Source: Bacteroidia bacterium
GTDB taxonomy: Bacteria > Bacteroidota > Bacteroidia > J057
Assembly: GCA_041391665.1 (NCBI GenBank)
Contig: JAWKNO010000003.1
Location: 1,302,001 to 1,366,000 of the forward strand
Direction of reading: 5' to 3'
DNA: 64,000 nt
A program made the position numbers and the translations under genes. Each line of letters opens with the position of its first letter. Position 1 is the first letter of the stretch. The notes below the pieces were generated by a model. The model was not told the DNA's origin. It did no database searches and saw nothing but the letters and a program-made list of their open reading frames with translations. Of the stretch, positions 8,836 to 17,290 are shown one piece after another.

Positions 8836-10224
8836 ATGAAATACCAGCATCCGCACGCTAACATCTTCTTCATCGCCGTCCTCCTTTGCGGGGTAGCCGG
8901 CTGCTTTTTTTCCGGGAAAAGTTCTATAGCAGACACTTATGATGAACTGCGGGATGAAACTGCTTTTCTGGTCAAAGATTCTGCCATCAACGACTATTTT
9001 GCCATGACGGAAAAAGGGATTTTTTTGTATGAAAATGCAGAAAACAAAAAATCAGGCATTCCTGAAGCGGTCATTTATCCCGAAGAATATGAACTATTTG
9101 CCGCTCTGGTCAATACCCTGTCTGCGGATAGTATGCTTGGTCTCTACCTGAAAAAGGGCACAAATCGCTGGCCTGATTCTCTTCTCAGCGCCTATCAGAC
9201 AACCGAAGAAACGATATTTCATTATGGACAGGACTCACTGCAACCTTTGAAAGGTCTTCGTATTGCCCTGGACCCCGGGCATGTAGCCGGCGATTTTGAA
9301 ACAGCAGTTACAGAAGGCAAATATATCCATATGAAACCCTCTCCGGCTACCTATATGCAACCCATACAGTTTTTTGAAGCCGGGCTTACGCTTGCCACAG
9401 CATGGGTGATCAGAGAAGAACTGGAGGCAATGGGTGCAACCGTTTTGATGACACGTACACAGCCCGGCAGAGGTGCGCTGGGGCTGACATTTCAGGAATG
9501 GAAAAACTACCGGTGGGATTCACTGATGCAGGCAGAAAAAGAAACAGGTACCCTGACGGCTGAAGAAATCCGGCAGTGGAAAACCAAAGCGCAGGACAAA
9601 GACATCATGAGCCGGTTTTTCACCCCTGAAGACCTTCGGGAAAGAGCAAAACTTGTCAATGCTTTCCACCCTCACCTGACGCTCATCATTCACTATAATG
9701 TAGATTCACCCAATTGGGAAAACCGGGATGCAGAAGGAAATTTTTCGCCTACCGGGCAAAACTACTGTATGGCATTTGTTCCAGGTGCATTTATGGCGGG
9801 CGAACTGGCGGAGCCCGAAAACAGACTGGCCTTTTTGCGAATGGTGCTTACCAATGATGTAAAACAGTCTATCGAGTTGTCACGGGCATTTATCCATCAT
9901 TCCACCCAAATTACCGGCGTGCCCATCGTTACACAGGAATACCCCCTCCGCTACCTCCATAATGCCTCGGTATATACCGGATATCCCGGTGTATATGCGA
10001 GAAACCTCAGCCTTACCCGCCTGATCAACGGGCCCGTATGTTATGGAGAAAGTCTTTGTCAGGACAATATTTCAGAAAGCCGGACTTTCAATACAAAAGA
10101 TACAGATATCGGAGGAGTTACGGTCTCCAAACGGGTAAAAGTGGTTGCCCGCGCATATGTGGAGGCAGTGAAAGAATATACTGAGAAAGAATTTGCGATT
10201 AATTCTGCATCAGGCCGGCAGTAA
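8836..10224 (+). CDS. N-acetylmuramoyl-L-alanine amidase (Amidase_3) lipoprotein
   Basis: The 462-residue protein has a lipoprotein signal (LLCGVAGC, lipidated Cys near residue 23). After about 125 residues of unassigned sequence comes a zinc amidase_3 domain: LRIALDPGHVAGD supplies the first zinc histidine, FFEAGLTLATAWVIREEL the glutamate, and HLTLIIHYNVDS a later zinc histidine. MGATVLMTR is also typical. Such enzymes cut the bond between muramic acid and the stem peptide and act in cell separation. A long insertion between the strands (residues about 215-265) makes it larger than AmiC. A 6-bp hairpin (8816-8835) abuts the start codon. Confidence 0.85.
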   Translation: MKYQHPHANIFFIAVLLCGVAGCFFSGKSSIADTYDELRDETAFLVKDSAINDYFAMTEKGIFLYENAENKKSGIPEAVIYPEEYELFAALVNTLSADSMLGLYLKKGTNRWPDSLLSAYQTTEETIFHYGQDSLQPLKGLRIALDPGHVAGDFETAVTEGKYIHMKPSPATYMQPIQFFEAGLTLATAWVIREELEAMGATVLMTRTQPGRGALGLTFQEWKNYRWDSLMQAEKETGTLTAEEIRQWKTKAQDKDIMSRFFTPEDLRERAKLVNAFHPHLTLIIHYNVDSPNWENRDAEGNFSPTGQNYCMAFVPGAFMAGELAEPENRLAFLRMVLTNDVKQSIELSRAFIHHSTQITGVPIVTQEYPLRYLHNASVYTGYPGVYARNLSLTRLINGPVCYGESLCQDNISESRTFNTKDTDIGGVTVSKRVKVVARAYVEAVKEYTEKEFAINSASGRQ

Positions 10225-10318
10225 GGGCATTCTCCCATTGGTTATATATGAAAAAGTCTATATCTTTAGCCCCTTCAACGAAGAGCCGTTGAAATCAAAT
10301 ACTAATTAATAAAAGCCT

Positions 10319-11938
10319 GTGAGCACGCTACTCATTATTCTGGTTTTTTCTCCGCTTATTGGCGCAGCCCTGATTGGCGCTCTCAATGAATCCCGGGAAA
10401 ATCTTTCGAAGCAAATCGCCCTGTGGGTATCCATGGTTCCCTTCGTGCTGAGTGTGGTAATGTATATAGATTACCTTTCTCTTTCCAACGCAGGCGAATT
10501 CGTCAGCGGTGCTCCGGGTTATGTCTATTTTTTCAACTTTGACTGGCTGTCTTCCGGCGGAGTGGATATTAATTTCACTTTTGCCCTTGACGGAATTTCA
10601 GTTTATCTGGTGATGCTCACCACGATTCTTTTCCCCATTTGTATTTACTTTTCATGGGATGTATCCAAAGCACCGAGAGCGTATTATCTGCTCCTTCTGA
10701 TTCTGGAAGCGGGTATTCTCGGTTTCTTTATCGCCCTGGACATGCTGCTTTTCTATGTCTTCTTTGAAATGGTGCTCATCCCCATGTATTTCCTGATTGG
10801 GATATGGGGCGGAAAAGACAGGGTATATGCATCGCTTAAGTTTTTCCTTTATACACTCGTTGGTTCTCTGCTGATGCTGATTGCCATCATTTATCTGGGC
10901 ACACACGTGGCGATTTCACCAGAACTGCTGAGCCAGCGTCCTGATCTTCAGGGAGTGATTTTTACTACCGACTACTTCCTGATTCTCAACCATCTTTCGA
11001 TCACACCTTCAGCTGAAAAATGGCTGTTTATTGCCTTTGCACTCAGCTTTGCGATAAAAGTTCCGCTTTTCCCGCTCCACACCTGGTTGCCCGATGCGCA
11101 CGTACAGGCGCCTACTGCCGGCTCTGTGATTCTGGCAGGTGTATTGCTGAAAATGGGAACTTATGGTCTGGTGCGTTTCTGTTTGCCGATTTTCCCGGAA
11201 GCCTCTCTTTACTTCGCAGGGTTTATGTCAACCCTTGCAGTGGTGGGAATCATTTACGGCGCAATGGCCGCTATGGTGCAGACAGACGTCAAAAAACTGG
11301 TTGCCTACTCCTCCGTATCTCACCTTGGATTTATCGTACTGGGCATTTTTGCCTTTACAGAGGAAGCGATGAACGGGGCAATCATTCAGATGATCAACCA
11401 CGGTATCGCTACCGGAGGACTTTTCCTTTTGGTGGGAATGATCTACGACCGTCGCCATACCCGTGAAATCAGCGATTTTCAGGGTATCGCCCGCGTAATG
11501 CCTAAATACACCCTCCTGTTTATGATCACGATCATGGCTTCTGTAGGGCTTCCAGGCTTAAATGGTTTTGTTGGAGAATTTTTGGTGCTGATGGGTGCAT
11601 TTAAATCGGAGTCGATTTCCAATGCGCTTCCAATCTTCGCAGCTACCGGTGTTGTAATCGCAGCGGTATATCTCCTCTGGATGTTTAGAAGGGTCATGTT
11701 TGGCCAGCTTGATAAAGATGAAAACCGCAGCCTTGAAGATATTAATGGCCGTGAGATAGCCGTTATGCTTCCGCTGATTATCCTGATGTTCTGGATGGGT
11801 TTTTACGCTACGCCTTTCCTGAAGCAAATCGCTCCAAGCGCCAAAATCGTAGTGGAGCAGGTGGTGGGAGATGCTGGTGATACGCACCATGCAGAAAAAG
11901 CCATGCCTGTAACTGCTGATTTCGCAAAAGCCGACTAA
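10319..11938 (+). CDS. nuoM: NADH-quinone oxidoreductase subunit M (NuoM), isolated from the rest of the complex
   Basis: The 539-residue polytopic protein starts at a GTG (10319) and has about 14 hydrophobic helices. Proton-channel residues of the NuoM/antiporter family are present: Glu150 in FYVFFEMVLIPMYF, Lys247 in SFAIKVPLFPLHTWLPDAH, and Lys278 in ILAGVLLKMGTYGL. NuoM is one of the three antiporter-like, proton-translocating membrane subunits of complex I. MrpD is a related alternative, but FEMVLIPMYFLIGIWGG and the overall length favour NuoM. No other nuo gene lies in the window, which is unusual because nuoL, nuoM and nuoN are normally adjacent. Confidence 0.92.
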   Translation: MSTLLIILVFSPLIGAALIGALNESRENLSKQIALWVSMVPFVLSVVMYIDYLSLSNAGEFVSGAPGYVYFFNFDWLSSGGVDINFTFALDGISVYLVMLTTILFPICIYFSWDVSKAPRAYYLLLLILEAGILGFFIALDMLLFYVFFEMVLIPMYFLIGIWGGKDRVYASLKFFLYTLVGSLLMLIAIIYLGTHVAISPELLSQRPDLQGVIFTTDYFLILNHLSITPSAEKWLFIAFALSFAIKVPLFPLHTWLPDAHVQAPTAGSVILAGVLLKMGTYGLVRFCLPIFPEASLYFAGFMSTLAVVGIIYGAMAAMVQTDVKKLVAYSSVSHLGFIVLGIFAFTEEAMNGAIIQMINHGIATGGLFLLVGMIYDRRHTREISDFQGIARVMPKYTLLFMITIMASVGLPGLNGFVGEFLVLMGAFKSESISNALPIFAATGVVIAAVYLLWMFRRVMFGQLDKDENRSLEDINGREIAVMLPLIILMFWMGFYATPFLKQIAPSAKIVVEQVVGDAGDTHHAEKAMPVTADFAKAD

Positions 11939-12095
11939 TTGAATTTTTACGGAAACACCGCAGAAACCGCAGAGACTTTCCTATGCTGAATGTCTGGATT
12001 TCCTCCAGGCTCCGGCGGTTTCTGAATTTTCGGTAGAACTATTTCCTGATAAGCATCTTATCGTAGCGCGGAAAGATGCCAATATTGAATGGGAA

Positions 12096-12620
12096 ATGCG
12101 TTTGCCGTTACCCTTTCCGGCCATCTCTGACAGAGATATTCCGCTTTCCCAATACCTTCAGTCTATACCTGAGGAGATCCCCGCATACATGATCGCTTTG
12201 GTTCAGGCCGGCGCCGCCGCGCTTGGATATTTTGAAGAAGGAGAAGCCGTGCAACACAAAGCGATCAAAAAGTATATGAAACGCCACTCTCAGGGAAAAT
12301 CTCAAATCAATTATCTGAAAACCCGGGGGAAATCCAAAGCCGGTTCGCGCGTCAGGCTGGCCAATACCGTTACATTTTTTGAGGAAATCAACGAACGGCT
12401 TACCGAATGGGAGGAAGACTACGCACCACAAAAAATCCTGTATAGCTGTACAGCTACTTTATGGGGACTTTTGTTTCAGTCAAAAGTTCCGCCACCATTT
12501 GAAAAAAAAGACCACCGCCTGATCAAAATCCCCAGGGACGTACAAATCCCCACATTTGAAGAATTGCTTCGGATCAACCGATTGTCGGTAGCAGGCTGGC
12601 TCACCCGGTCAGAGAGGTAA
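12096..12620 (+). CDS. VLRF1/Vms1-like peptidyl-tRNA release factor (putative)
   Basis: From the first ATG (12096) the product has 174 residues, but the frame stays open and protein-like back to 11943, just after the in-frame stop at 11940, so the N-terminus may be about 51 residues longer from a rare start. The diagnostic part is residues 60-100: an R-H-S-Q-G-K-S-Q motif (63-70), then S-K-A-G-S-R-V-R-L-A-N followed by a helix FFEEINERL. This resembles the Vms1/ANKZF1 release-factor fold, where a GTAQG-type loop with a catalytic Gln precedes SAGA-x-LRRYNE. Such factors hydrolyse peptidyl-tRNA on stalled ribosomes. The assignment is inference from motif order. No ribosome-rescue gene is adjacent. 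Confidence 0.55.
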   Translation: MRLPLPFPAISDRDIPLSQYLQSIPEEIPAYMIALVQAGAAALGYFEEGEAVQHKAIKKYMKRHSQGKSQINYLKTRGKSKAGSRVRLANTVTFFEEINERLTEWEEDYAPQKILYSCTATLWGLLFQSKVPPPFEKKDHRLIKIPRDVQIPTFEELLRINRLSVAGWLTRSER

Positions 12621-12627
12621 AATCAAA

Positions 12628-12647
12628 AACCCCGGCAAACCGGGGTT
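12628..12647 (+). terminator. Probable terminator hairpin
   Basis: AACCCCGG at 12628-12635 pairs perfectly with CCGGGGTT at 12640-12647 around a CAAA loop. The T-tail is short, so strength is uncertain. It lies 8 bases after the VLRF1-like gene. Confidence 0.55.
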
Positions 12648-12736
12648 CTGATATCATAGAAAGAACGTATGGAGGGAAGTGAGTATCTCGGACAAACAAT
12701 TCTCTGCTTCCTGTTCCAAAAATCAAACGCATATTT

Positions 12737-13747
12737 TTATTCCTCTTCGGGAAACTCATTCAATTTAAAAGCATATTTCTGATAGCTGATCAATTCTCTT
12801 TTTTCCTGATTTTCAACCCAACCAGCCTCTTTGTGGCTAAGTTCAATCAGCTTTCGGGTACGCACATCTTCAAAGGCCTTCACAACCTGCTCCATTGTCT
12901 CCAGCTCGTCGGTTGTAAAGAGACTGGGATCGAAGGGGGCAGTAGCAACAAACCGCTCGCCTGTGCCTCCGTGATCAAACATTTCCTCTTCAATAGAAAT
13001 AAATTTTTCGGCTTCCAATACGCCAAACAACTCATGGAAATGTGAAGGTACAGGGCCAAAGGGAATCGCGCGGTAATTGCAGCCCGATATTGAGATGCCC
13101 GTTCGCTGGAAGTTGAAAAAATCGCAGTAAAACATCAGCTTATTCATGCGTGTTTTTAGCGGGCGAACTTTTTCTGCAAAAAACAGGACAAAATGGGCGA
13201 CCTTTTTAAAATCAGGCCGGGTATAGCCAGTATATTCATTGGCCTCCATGTGGAAGTTCCAGATATATTCCACCACCGTATCCAGTTTATCTTTACCCAT
13301 CAGGGTATCAATCTGTCTGATCAATTTGTCAAACGCAGCAGGAGAAAAGAGTTCACGTTTTTCATTGACAAAATTGAGAAAATTTTGCGGAGCTTTGGCC
13401 AGGCGAATGAGTTTTGCATTGGCGAGGCTGGGGATTTCTCCATTTTCATAATTGCGGAAGCTATTGGCACCGAGATCCAGTACTTCAGACATTTTTGCAG
13501 CAGACAACCCGTACTGTTCACGAATTTGTCTGATTTCTTCCGGGAAGGGAATATGATGTTTTTCCCGGTAGAGATTATATACCTGCCGGATATTGATCTC
13601 GTCAAGTTCTGTCGTTGAAATCTCTTCACCGGTTTCCTTATGCACATAAAAATGTTCCCAGATTTCAAACACCTCTTTCCTGAAAGGCTCAGATGCTGCC
13701 AATTGTCTTTTCAGTACCCATTCCTTCCCGATATGCGGCTTTTTCAT
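12737..13747 (-). CDS. HTH-Panacea antitoxin of a type II toxin-antitoxin pair (MqsA/SocA-like)
   Basis: The 336-residue protein has an Xre-type helix-turn-helix around residues 75-130 (EIRQIREQYGLSAAKMSEVL followed by SFRNYENGEIPSLANAKLI). Its C-terminal half contains the Panacea/DUF4065 (SocA-like) signature: LNKLMFY-type RMNKLMFYCDFFNF, then YRAIPFGPVPSHFHELF. Panacea proteins act as antitoxins that neutralise varied toxins, and the HTH part would bind the operator. The gene lies 2 bases after the small toxin-like gene, toxin first, which is the mqsRA order. A weak N-terminal resemblance to MqsA (no clear zinc cysteines) supports the class but not orthology. Confidence 0.8.
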   Translation of the reverse strand: MKKPHIGKEWVLKRQLAASEPFRKEVFEIWEHFYVHKETGEEISTTELDEINIRQVYNLYREKHHIPFPEEIRQIREQYGLSAAKMSEVLDLGANSFRNYENGEIPSLANAKLIRLAKAPQNFLNFVNEKRELFSPAAFDKLIRQIDTLMGKDKLDTVVEYIWNFHMEANEYTGYTRPDFKKVAHFVLFFAEKVRPLKTRMNKLMFYCDFFNFQRTGISISGCNYRAIPFGPVPSHFHELFGVLEAEKFISIEEEMFDHGGTGERFVATAPFDPSLFTTDELETMEQVVKAFEDVRTRKLIELSHKEAGWVENQEKRELISYQKYAFKLNEFPEEE

Positions 13748-13749
13748 TT

Positions 13750-14121
13750 CTACTTATATGGATATTTAATTTTCCTTTCCGCCGGATGAAAAGAGAAACA
13801 AGCCACTGCCTGATTGCCCAATCCTTTGGAAATTTTGATATAGACTTCCGTTCCGTTTACCATCGTACCAAACTCCCAATACATGGCGCCGATCCTTACT
13901 CCGTCGGGCTTAGGGCCCTTGTAGTAATCTCTTGCTGAGAGGTTGTCGAGAATATGTTCTCTCTCCTCAGCAGTTATCTCCAGGTCCAGCAGCGCTTTGA
14001 AATTTTTACGACGATCGTAGATGATCATCCCAAACTTTTTCTTCAACGCCCGAAAGCCGTAGAGAAAGTAATCGATCTCTTCCAGATTGGGTATGTTACG
14101 AGTTTCCACCTGAACTTCCAC
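13750..14121 (-). CDS. MqsR-like toxin of the type II toxin-antitoxin pair
   Basis: The 123-residue product starts at a GTG (14121). After an N-terminal helix it shows the layout of MqsR-type mRNA interferases: ALLDLEITAEEREHIL, then LSARDYYKGPKPD, YWEFGTMVNGTEVYIKI and a closing CFSFHPAERKIKYPYK strand. MqsR from E. coli has the equivalent D-F-Y-K, Q-V-Y-L-K-I and V-S-F-K segments. The expected activity is translation-dependent mRNA cleavage, neutralised by the downstream HTH-Panacea protein. The pairing, size and 2-base spacing are strong; the specific nuclease assignment is inference. Confidence 0.72.
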   Translation of the reverse strand: MEVQVETRNIPNLEEIDYFLYGFRALKKKFGMIIYDRRKNFKALLDLEITAEEREHILDNLSARDYYKGPKPDGVRIGAMYWEFGTMVNGTEVYIKISKGLGNQAVACFSFHPAERKIKYPYK

Positions 14122-14126
14122 CTAAA

Positions 14127-14186
14127 TTCAACTTTATATACGCAATATATACAAATAAGATTGAATAATAAAACTTTAAAGTTGAA
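14127..14186 (-). promoter_or_regulatory. Probable operator/promoter of the toxin-antitoxin operon
   Basis: Just upstream of the toxin start, TTCAACTTTA at 14127-14136 and its exact reverse complement TAAAGTTGAA at 14177-14186 form a matched inverted pair about 50 bases apart. The second copy overlaps a perfect 12-base palindrome, AACTTTAAAGTT, at 14172-14183. The stretch is very AT-rich. This is the arrangement expected for autoregulation by the HTH antitoxin, though binding is inferred. Confidence 0.55.
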
Positions 14187-14283
14187 TTTTTTAAAAAAAA
14201 TAACAAAATAATCCACTTTAAGATTGGATTGAATTTTGTTTGGCCAATTTATCCAGAATCCTTAGCTTGGATAAAAATTATTT

Positions 14284-16794
14284 ATGCTTCGGCTTTATAC
14301 CCTGCTTTTGTGTTTTTTCATAGTTCCTTCCTCCTTTGCCGGTCTGGTTCCTTCCCCGGAAGCATATCTTGGTTATCCGCCTGGCAGTCGTTTCACTTTT
14401 CATCACAGGATTACGGATTACTTTTCTCATGTCGCTTCGGTTTCAGACAAAGTTGCGATTATTCCTTATGGCTCGACCTGGGAAGGCCGCCCTTTGCTGG
14501 TGGCAGTAGTAACTTCTCCCGGAAATCATAAAAATTTGCCTCAAATCCAGGCTTCCAACCTCGTCCGTGCAGGTATGGGGGCAATATCCAAAGGGGAAAA
14601 AGCCGATATTCCGATTGTATGGCTTAGTTACAATATACACGGAGACGAGGCCTCCAGTTCTGAAGCTGCCATGCAAATGCTGTACTTTCTGGCAACTGCC
14701 GATACACTGCCCTGGCTTGATTCTATGGTCGTTATCCTCGATCCATGTATGAACCCCGATGGCCGCGACCGCTATGTAAACTGGCAATATCAGACCGGAG
14801 CAGCCAATCCGAATCTTTTTCCTCAATCCGTCGAACATAGCGAAGACTGGCCCGGTGGAAGAGAAAATCACTATCATTTTGACCTGAACCGCGACTGGTG
14901 TTGGCAAACTCAGCCTGAAAGCCGCCAGCGTGCCGCTCTTTACTACCAGTGGATGCCCCAGATTCATGTCGATTTCCACGAAATGAAATCCGATAAAGCC
15001 ACGTACTTCTTCCCTCCTTCGGCCCGTCCTTTCCATCCGGCCATCACCGGTTGGCAAAGAGAATTTCACACAATCATCGGGAAAAACCATGCAAAATGGT
15101 TTGATAAAAACTACTGGTTATACTTTTCCAAGGAAGTTTACGACCTGTTTTACCCAAGCTATGGTGATACCTGGCCTTCGTTTCAGGGCGCAATGGGTTT
15201 TACCTATGAGCAGACCGGTGGCGATGGTGCGGGCAGGGCAGTATTATTGGCAAACGGCGATACGCTAACCCTCGCTGACCGAATCGCCAAACACCTTACG
15301 ACTGGTATATCCACCATTGAGTCGGCCTATAACAACCGGAAAAAACTCCTGGGCGAGTTCCAAAAATACTTTGAGAATAATAGCCAGAAACCCTATGGTT
15401 CATACAAAACTTATATAATAAAACCAGGTACACACCCCGAACGCGCCGGGCAATTGCTTCGGCTACTGGATCAAAACCAGATTCAATACGGTAGCCCGTC
15501 GGGGGAAACCAAAACCTTGAAAGGATTCAGCTATGCGGACAATGCAGAAATAAATTTCCAGCTCTCAGCGGACGACATTGTCATTTCTGCCTATCAACCC
15601 AACAGCCTTTTACTTCAGGTCTTGTTTGAACCTTCACCTCAACTGGAAGACTCTCTCACCTATGATCTTACGGCATGGGCACTTCCGTATGCCTACGGGT
15701 TGTCATGTTATGCACTGGAAAGCCGGATCAACCCGGAACCCTATCGAAGCCCTTTCCACCCAACTGATAAACTGCAACCTGCCAATCCTTATGCATGGCT
15801 GGTAGAATGGAAGGACTTTCACCATGCGAGGTTTCTCGCCACAGCGATCCAGGCCGGAATTGTGCCCTCACGTGCTACGGCGCCCTTTCGTATCGGGGAC
15901 AAAGAATTTGAGCGGGGTACATTGATATTTTATGGAGGAAAACAAGGAGATGCATCAGGTTCAAAACTACAAAAACTGGCTGCCGAAAGTGGAGTGGAAT
16001 TATTTCCGGTAGCGAGCGGCCTTGTAGATGAAGGGAACGATTTGGGGTCTGACCAGATCCAGGCCTTACAAAAACGAAAGGTTGCGTTGCTTCGTGGAGC
16101 GGAGATGTCAGTGATTAGTTTTGGCGAACTCTGGTATTATCTGGAGCAGGATCTGGGTTATCCTGTTTCGGTATTGGATACACGATTTTTGGAAAAAGTC
16201 GATTTAGAATCCTTTGATCTTTTGATTTTGCCATCGGGCAACTACGAAAGATTTTACGATCAAATCATGGATTTCATTGAAACCGGAGGCACAGTTATCG
16301 CCCTTGAAAAGGCCATGGATCTGTTTGGAAAATCGGGAAACAGACAACAGACAGCATTATATACGGCCATTGAAAGGGGGAAAAGGAGCCTTACCCGCAA
16401 CTTTATGATGCAGGATACACCAGCCACGCTTTTTGAGGAAATGCCCAGATTAGCGATCAGCAATTCGGTTCCGGGTAGTATTTTCCGTGTAGATACAGAC
16501 CCGACGCATCCGCTGGCATTTGGGATGGGCGATCATTTTTATTTATTAAAGCACAATTCTACAGCGTTTCCCCTATTAGAAGATTCGGGGTGGAATGTCG
16601 GAAAATTTCCGGAAGCACTGGAAACGCATGGTTTTACGGGAAAGAATGTAAAAGACATCATGCCCAATAGCATGGCAGTTGGAGTAGAGAAATACGGGAG
16701 GGGAACCATTATCTATTTTACCGATTCACCTGTGATAAGGGGATTCTGGTATAGCGGGAAGTTGCTGTTGGCGAATGCCGTATTCTACTGGTAA
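14284..16794 (+). CDS. Secreted M14-family zinc carboxypeptidase
   Basis: The 836-residue protein has a signal peptide (MLRLYTLLLCFFIVPSSFAG) and an M14 peptidase domain in its first ~400 residues. Zinc ligands are His119 and Glu122 in NIHGDEASSS, and the later histidine in QIHVDFHEM. The substrate-binding MNPDGRDRY and LNRDWCWQ motifs and the catalytic glutamate in GFTYEQTGG are present. The remaining ~430 residues resemble the extra beta/alpha region of large Bacteroidota M14 peptidases, with a glutamine-amidotransferase-like LLILPSGNYERFYD segment. There is no T9SS sorting domain, so it is probably periplasmic. It reads away from the toxin-antitoxin pair and converges on ribH with a 4-base gap. 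Confidence 0.9.
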   Translation: MLRLYTLLLCFFIVPSSFAGLVPSPEAYLGYPPGSRFTFHHRITDYFSHVASVSDKVAIIPYGSTWEGRPLLVAVVTSPGNHKNLPQIQASNLVRAGMGAISKGEKADIPIVWLSYNIHGDEASSSEAAMQMLYFLATADTLPWLDSMVVILDPCMNPDGRDRYVNWQYQTGAANPNLFPQSVEHSEDWPGGRENHYHFDLNRDWCWQTQPESRQRAALYYQWMPQIHVDFHEMKSDKATYFFPPSARPFHPAITGWQREFHTIIGKNHAKWFDKNYWLYFSKEVYDLFYPSYGDTWPSFQGAMGFTYEQTGGDGAGRAVLLANGDTLTLADRIAKHLTTGISTIESAYNNRKKLLGEFQKYFENNSQKPYGSYKTYIIKPGTHPERAGQLLRLLDQNQIQYGSPSGETKTLKGFSYADNAEINFQLSADDIVISAYQPNSLLLQVLFEPSPQLEDSLTYDLTAWALPYAYGLSCYALESRINPEPYRSPFHPTDKLQPANPYAWLVEWKDFHHARFLATAIQAGIVPSRATAPFRIGDKEFERGTLIFYGGKQGDASGSKLQKLAAESGVELFPVASGLVDEGNDLGSDQIQALQKRKVALLRGAEMSVISFGELWYYLEQDLGYPVSVLDTRFLEKVDLESFDLLILPSGNYERFYDQIMDFIETGGTVIALEKAMDLFGKSGNRQQTALYTAIERGKRSLTRNFMMQDTPATLFEEMPRLAISNSVPGSIFRVDTDPTHPLAFGMGDHFYLLKHNSTAFPLLEDSGWNVGKFPEALETHGFTGKNVKDIMPNSMAVGVEKYGRGTIIYFTDSPVIRGFWYSGKLLLANAVFYW

Positions 16795-16798
16795 AACT

Positions 16799-17290
16799 TT
16801 AGCCTCTTTCCAGATCTATCATATCCAGAAGTGCGACGGCGGCTTCTGCGCCTTTATTTCCCAGACTACCGCCTGCACGGTCCATTGCCTGCTCCAGAGT
16901 ATCAGGAGTCAGCACACCGAATATCACAGGCTTATTGTGGTCAAGCGCAACACGGATGATCCCATTGGCTACAGCCTGAGCGATAAATTCAAAGTGGCGG
17001 GTTTCACCCTGAATAATACAACCGAGGCAAATGACCCCATCGAGGTTATAGTGTTTGGCAAGCGCAATGCTGGCAGCCATGGGCAGTTCGAAAGAGCCAG
17101 GCACATCATACCGGAGAATATTTTCCGGACGGACACCCGTTTCTTTCAAAACATTGACCGCACCTTGAAAAAGTGCGGTCGTAATTTCTTTATGCCAGTT
17201 GCTTACAGCGATTACTACACGGTCAGCCCCGTGGTTTTTACCTCCGGAGTAACGGATAGCAGAAAGGTCGTGCGCCTTAGAGTCGCTCAT
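16799..17290 (-). CDS. ribH: 6,7-dimethyl-8-ribityllumazine synthase
   Basis: The 163-residue protein carries the full set of lumazine synthase motifs: VAVSNWHKEIT-type first strand (VIAVSNWHKE), VPGSFELPMAA, GCIIQGETRHFEFIAQAVANGI with the catalytic histidine, FGVLTPDTLEQAMDRAGG and GNKGAEAA. It condenses 5-amino-6-ribitylamino-uracil with dihydroxybutanone phosphate, the penultimate step of riboflavin synthesis. The start overlaps the end of the upstream TPR gene by 4 bases, so the two are translationally coupled. No other rib gene is nearby. Confidence 0.96.
   Translation of the reverse strand: MSDSKAHDLSAIRYSGGKNHGADRVVIAVSNWHKEITTALFQGAVNVLKETGVRPENILRYDVPGSFELPMAASIALAKHYNLDGVICLGCIIQGETRHFEFIAQAVANGIIRVALDHNKPVIFGVLTPDTLEQAMDRAGGSLGNKGAEAAVALLDMIDLERG

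Noticed and set aside
14443..15090. A 215-codon minus-strand frame inside the M14 carboxypeptidase gene
   Set aside because: It lies opposite the zinc-binding core of a clear peptidase and has no features of its own.
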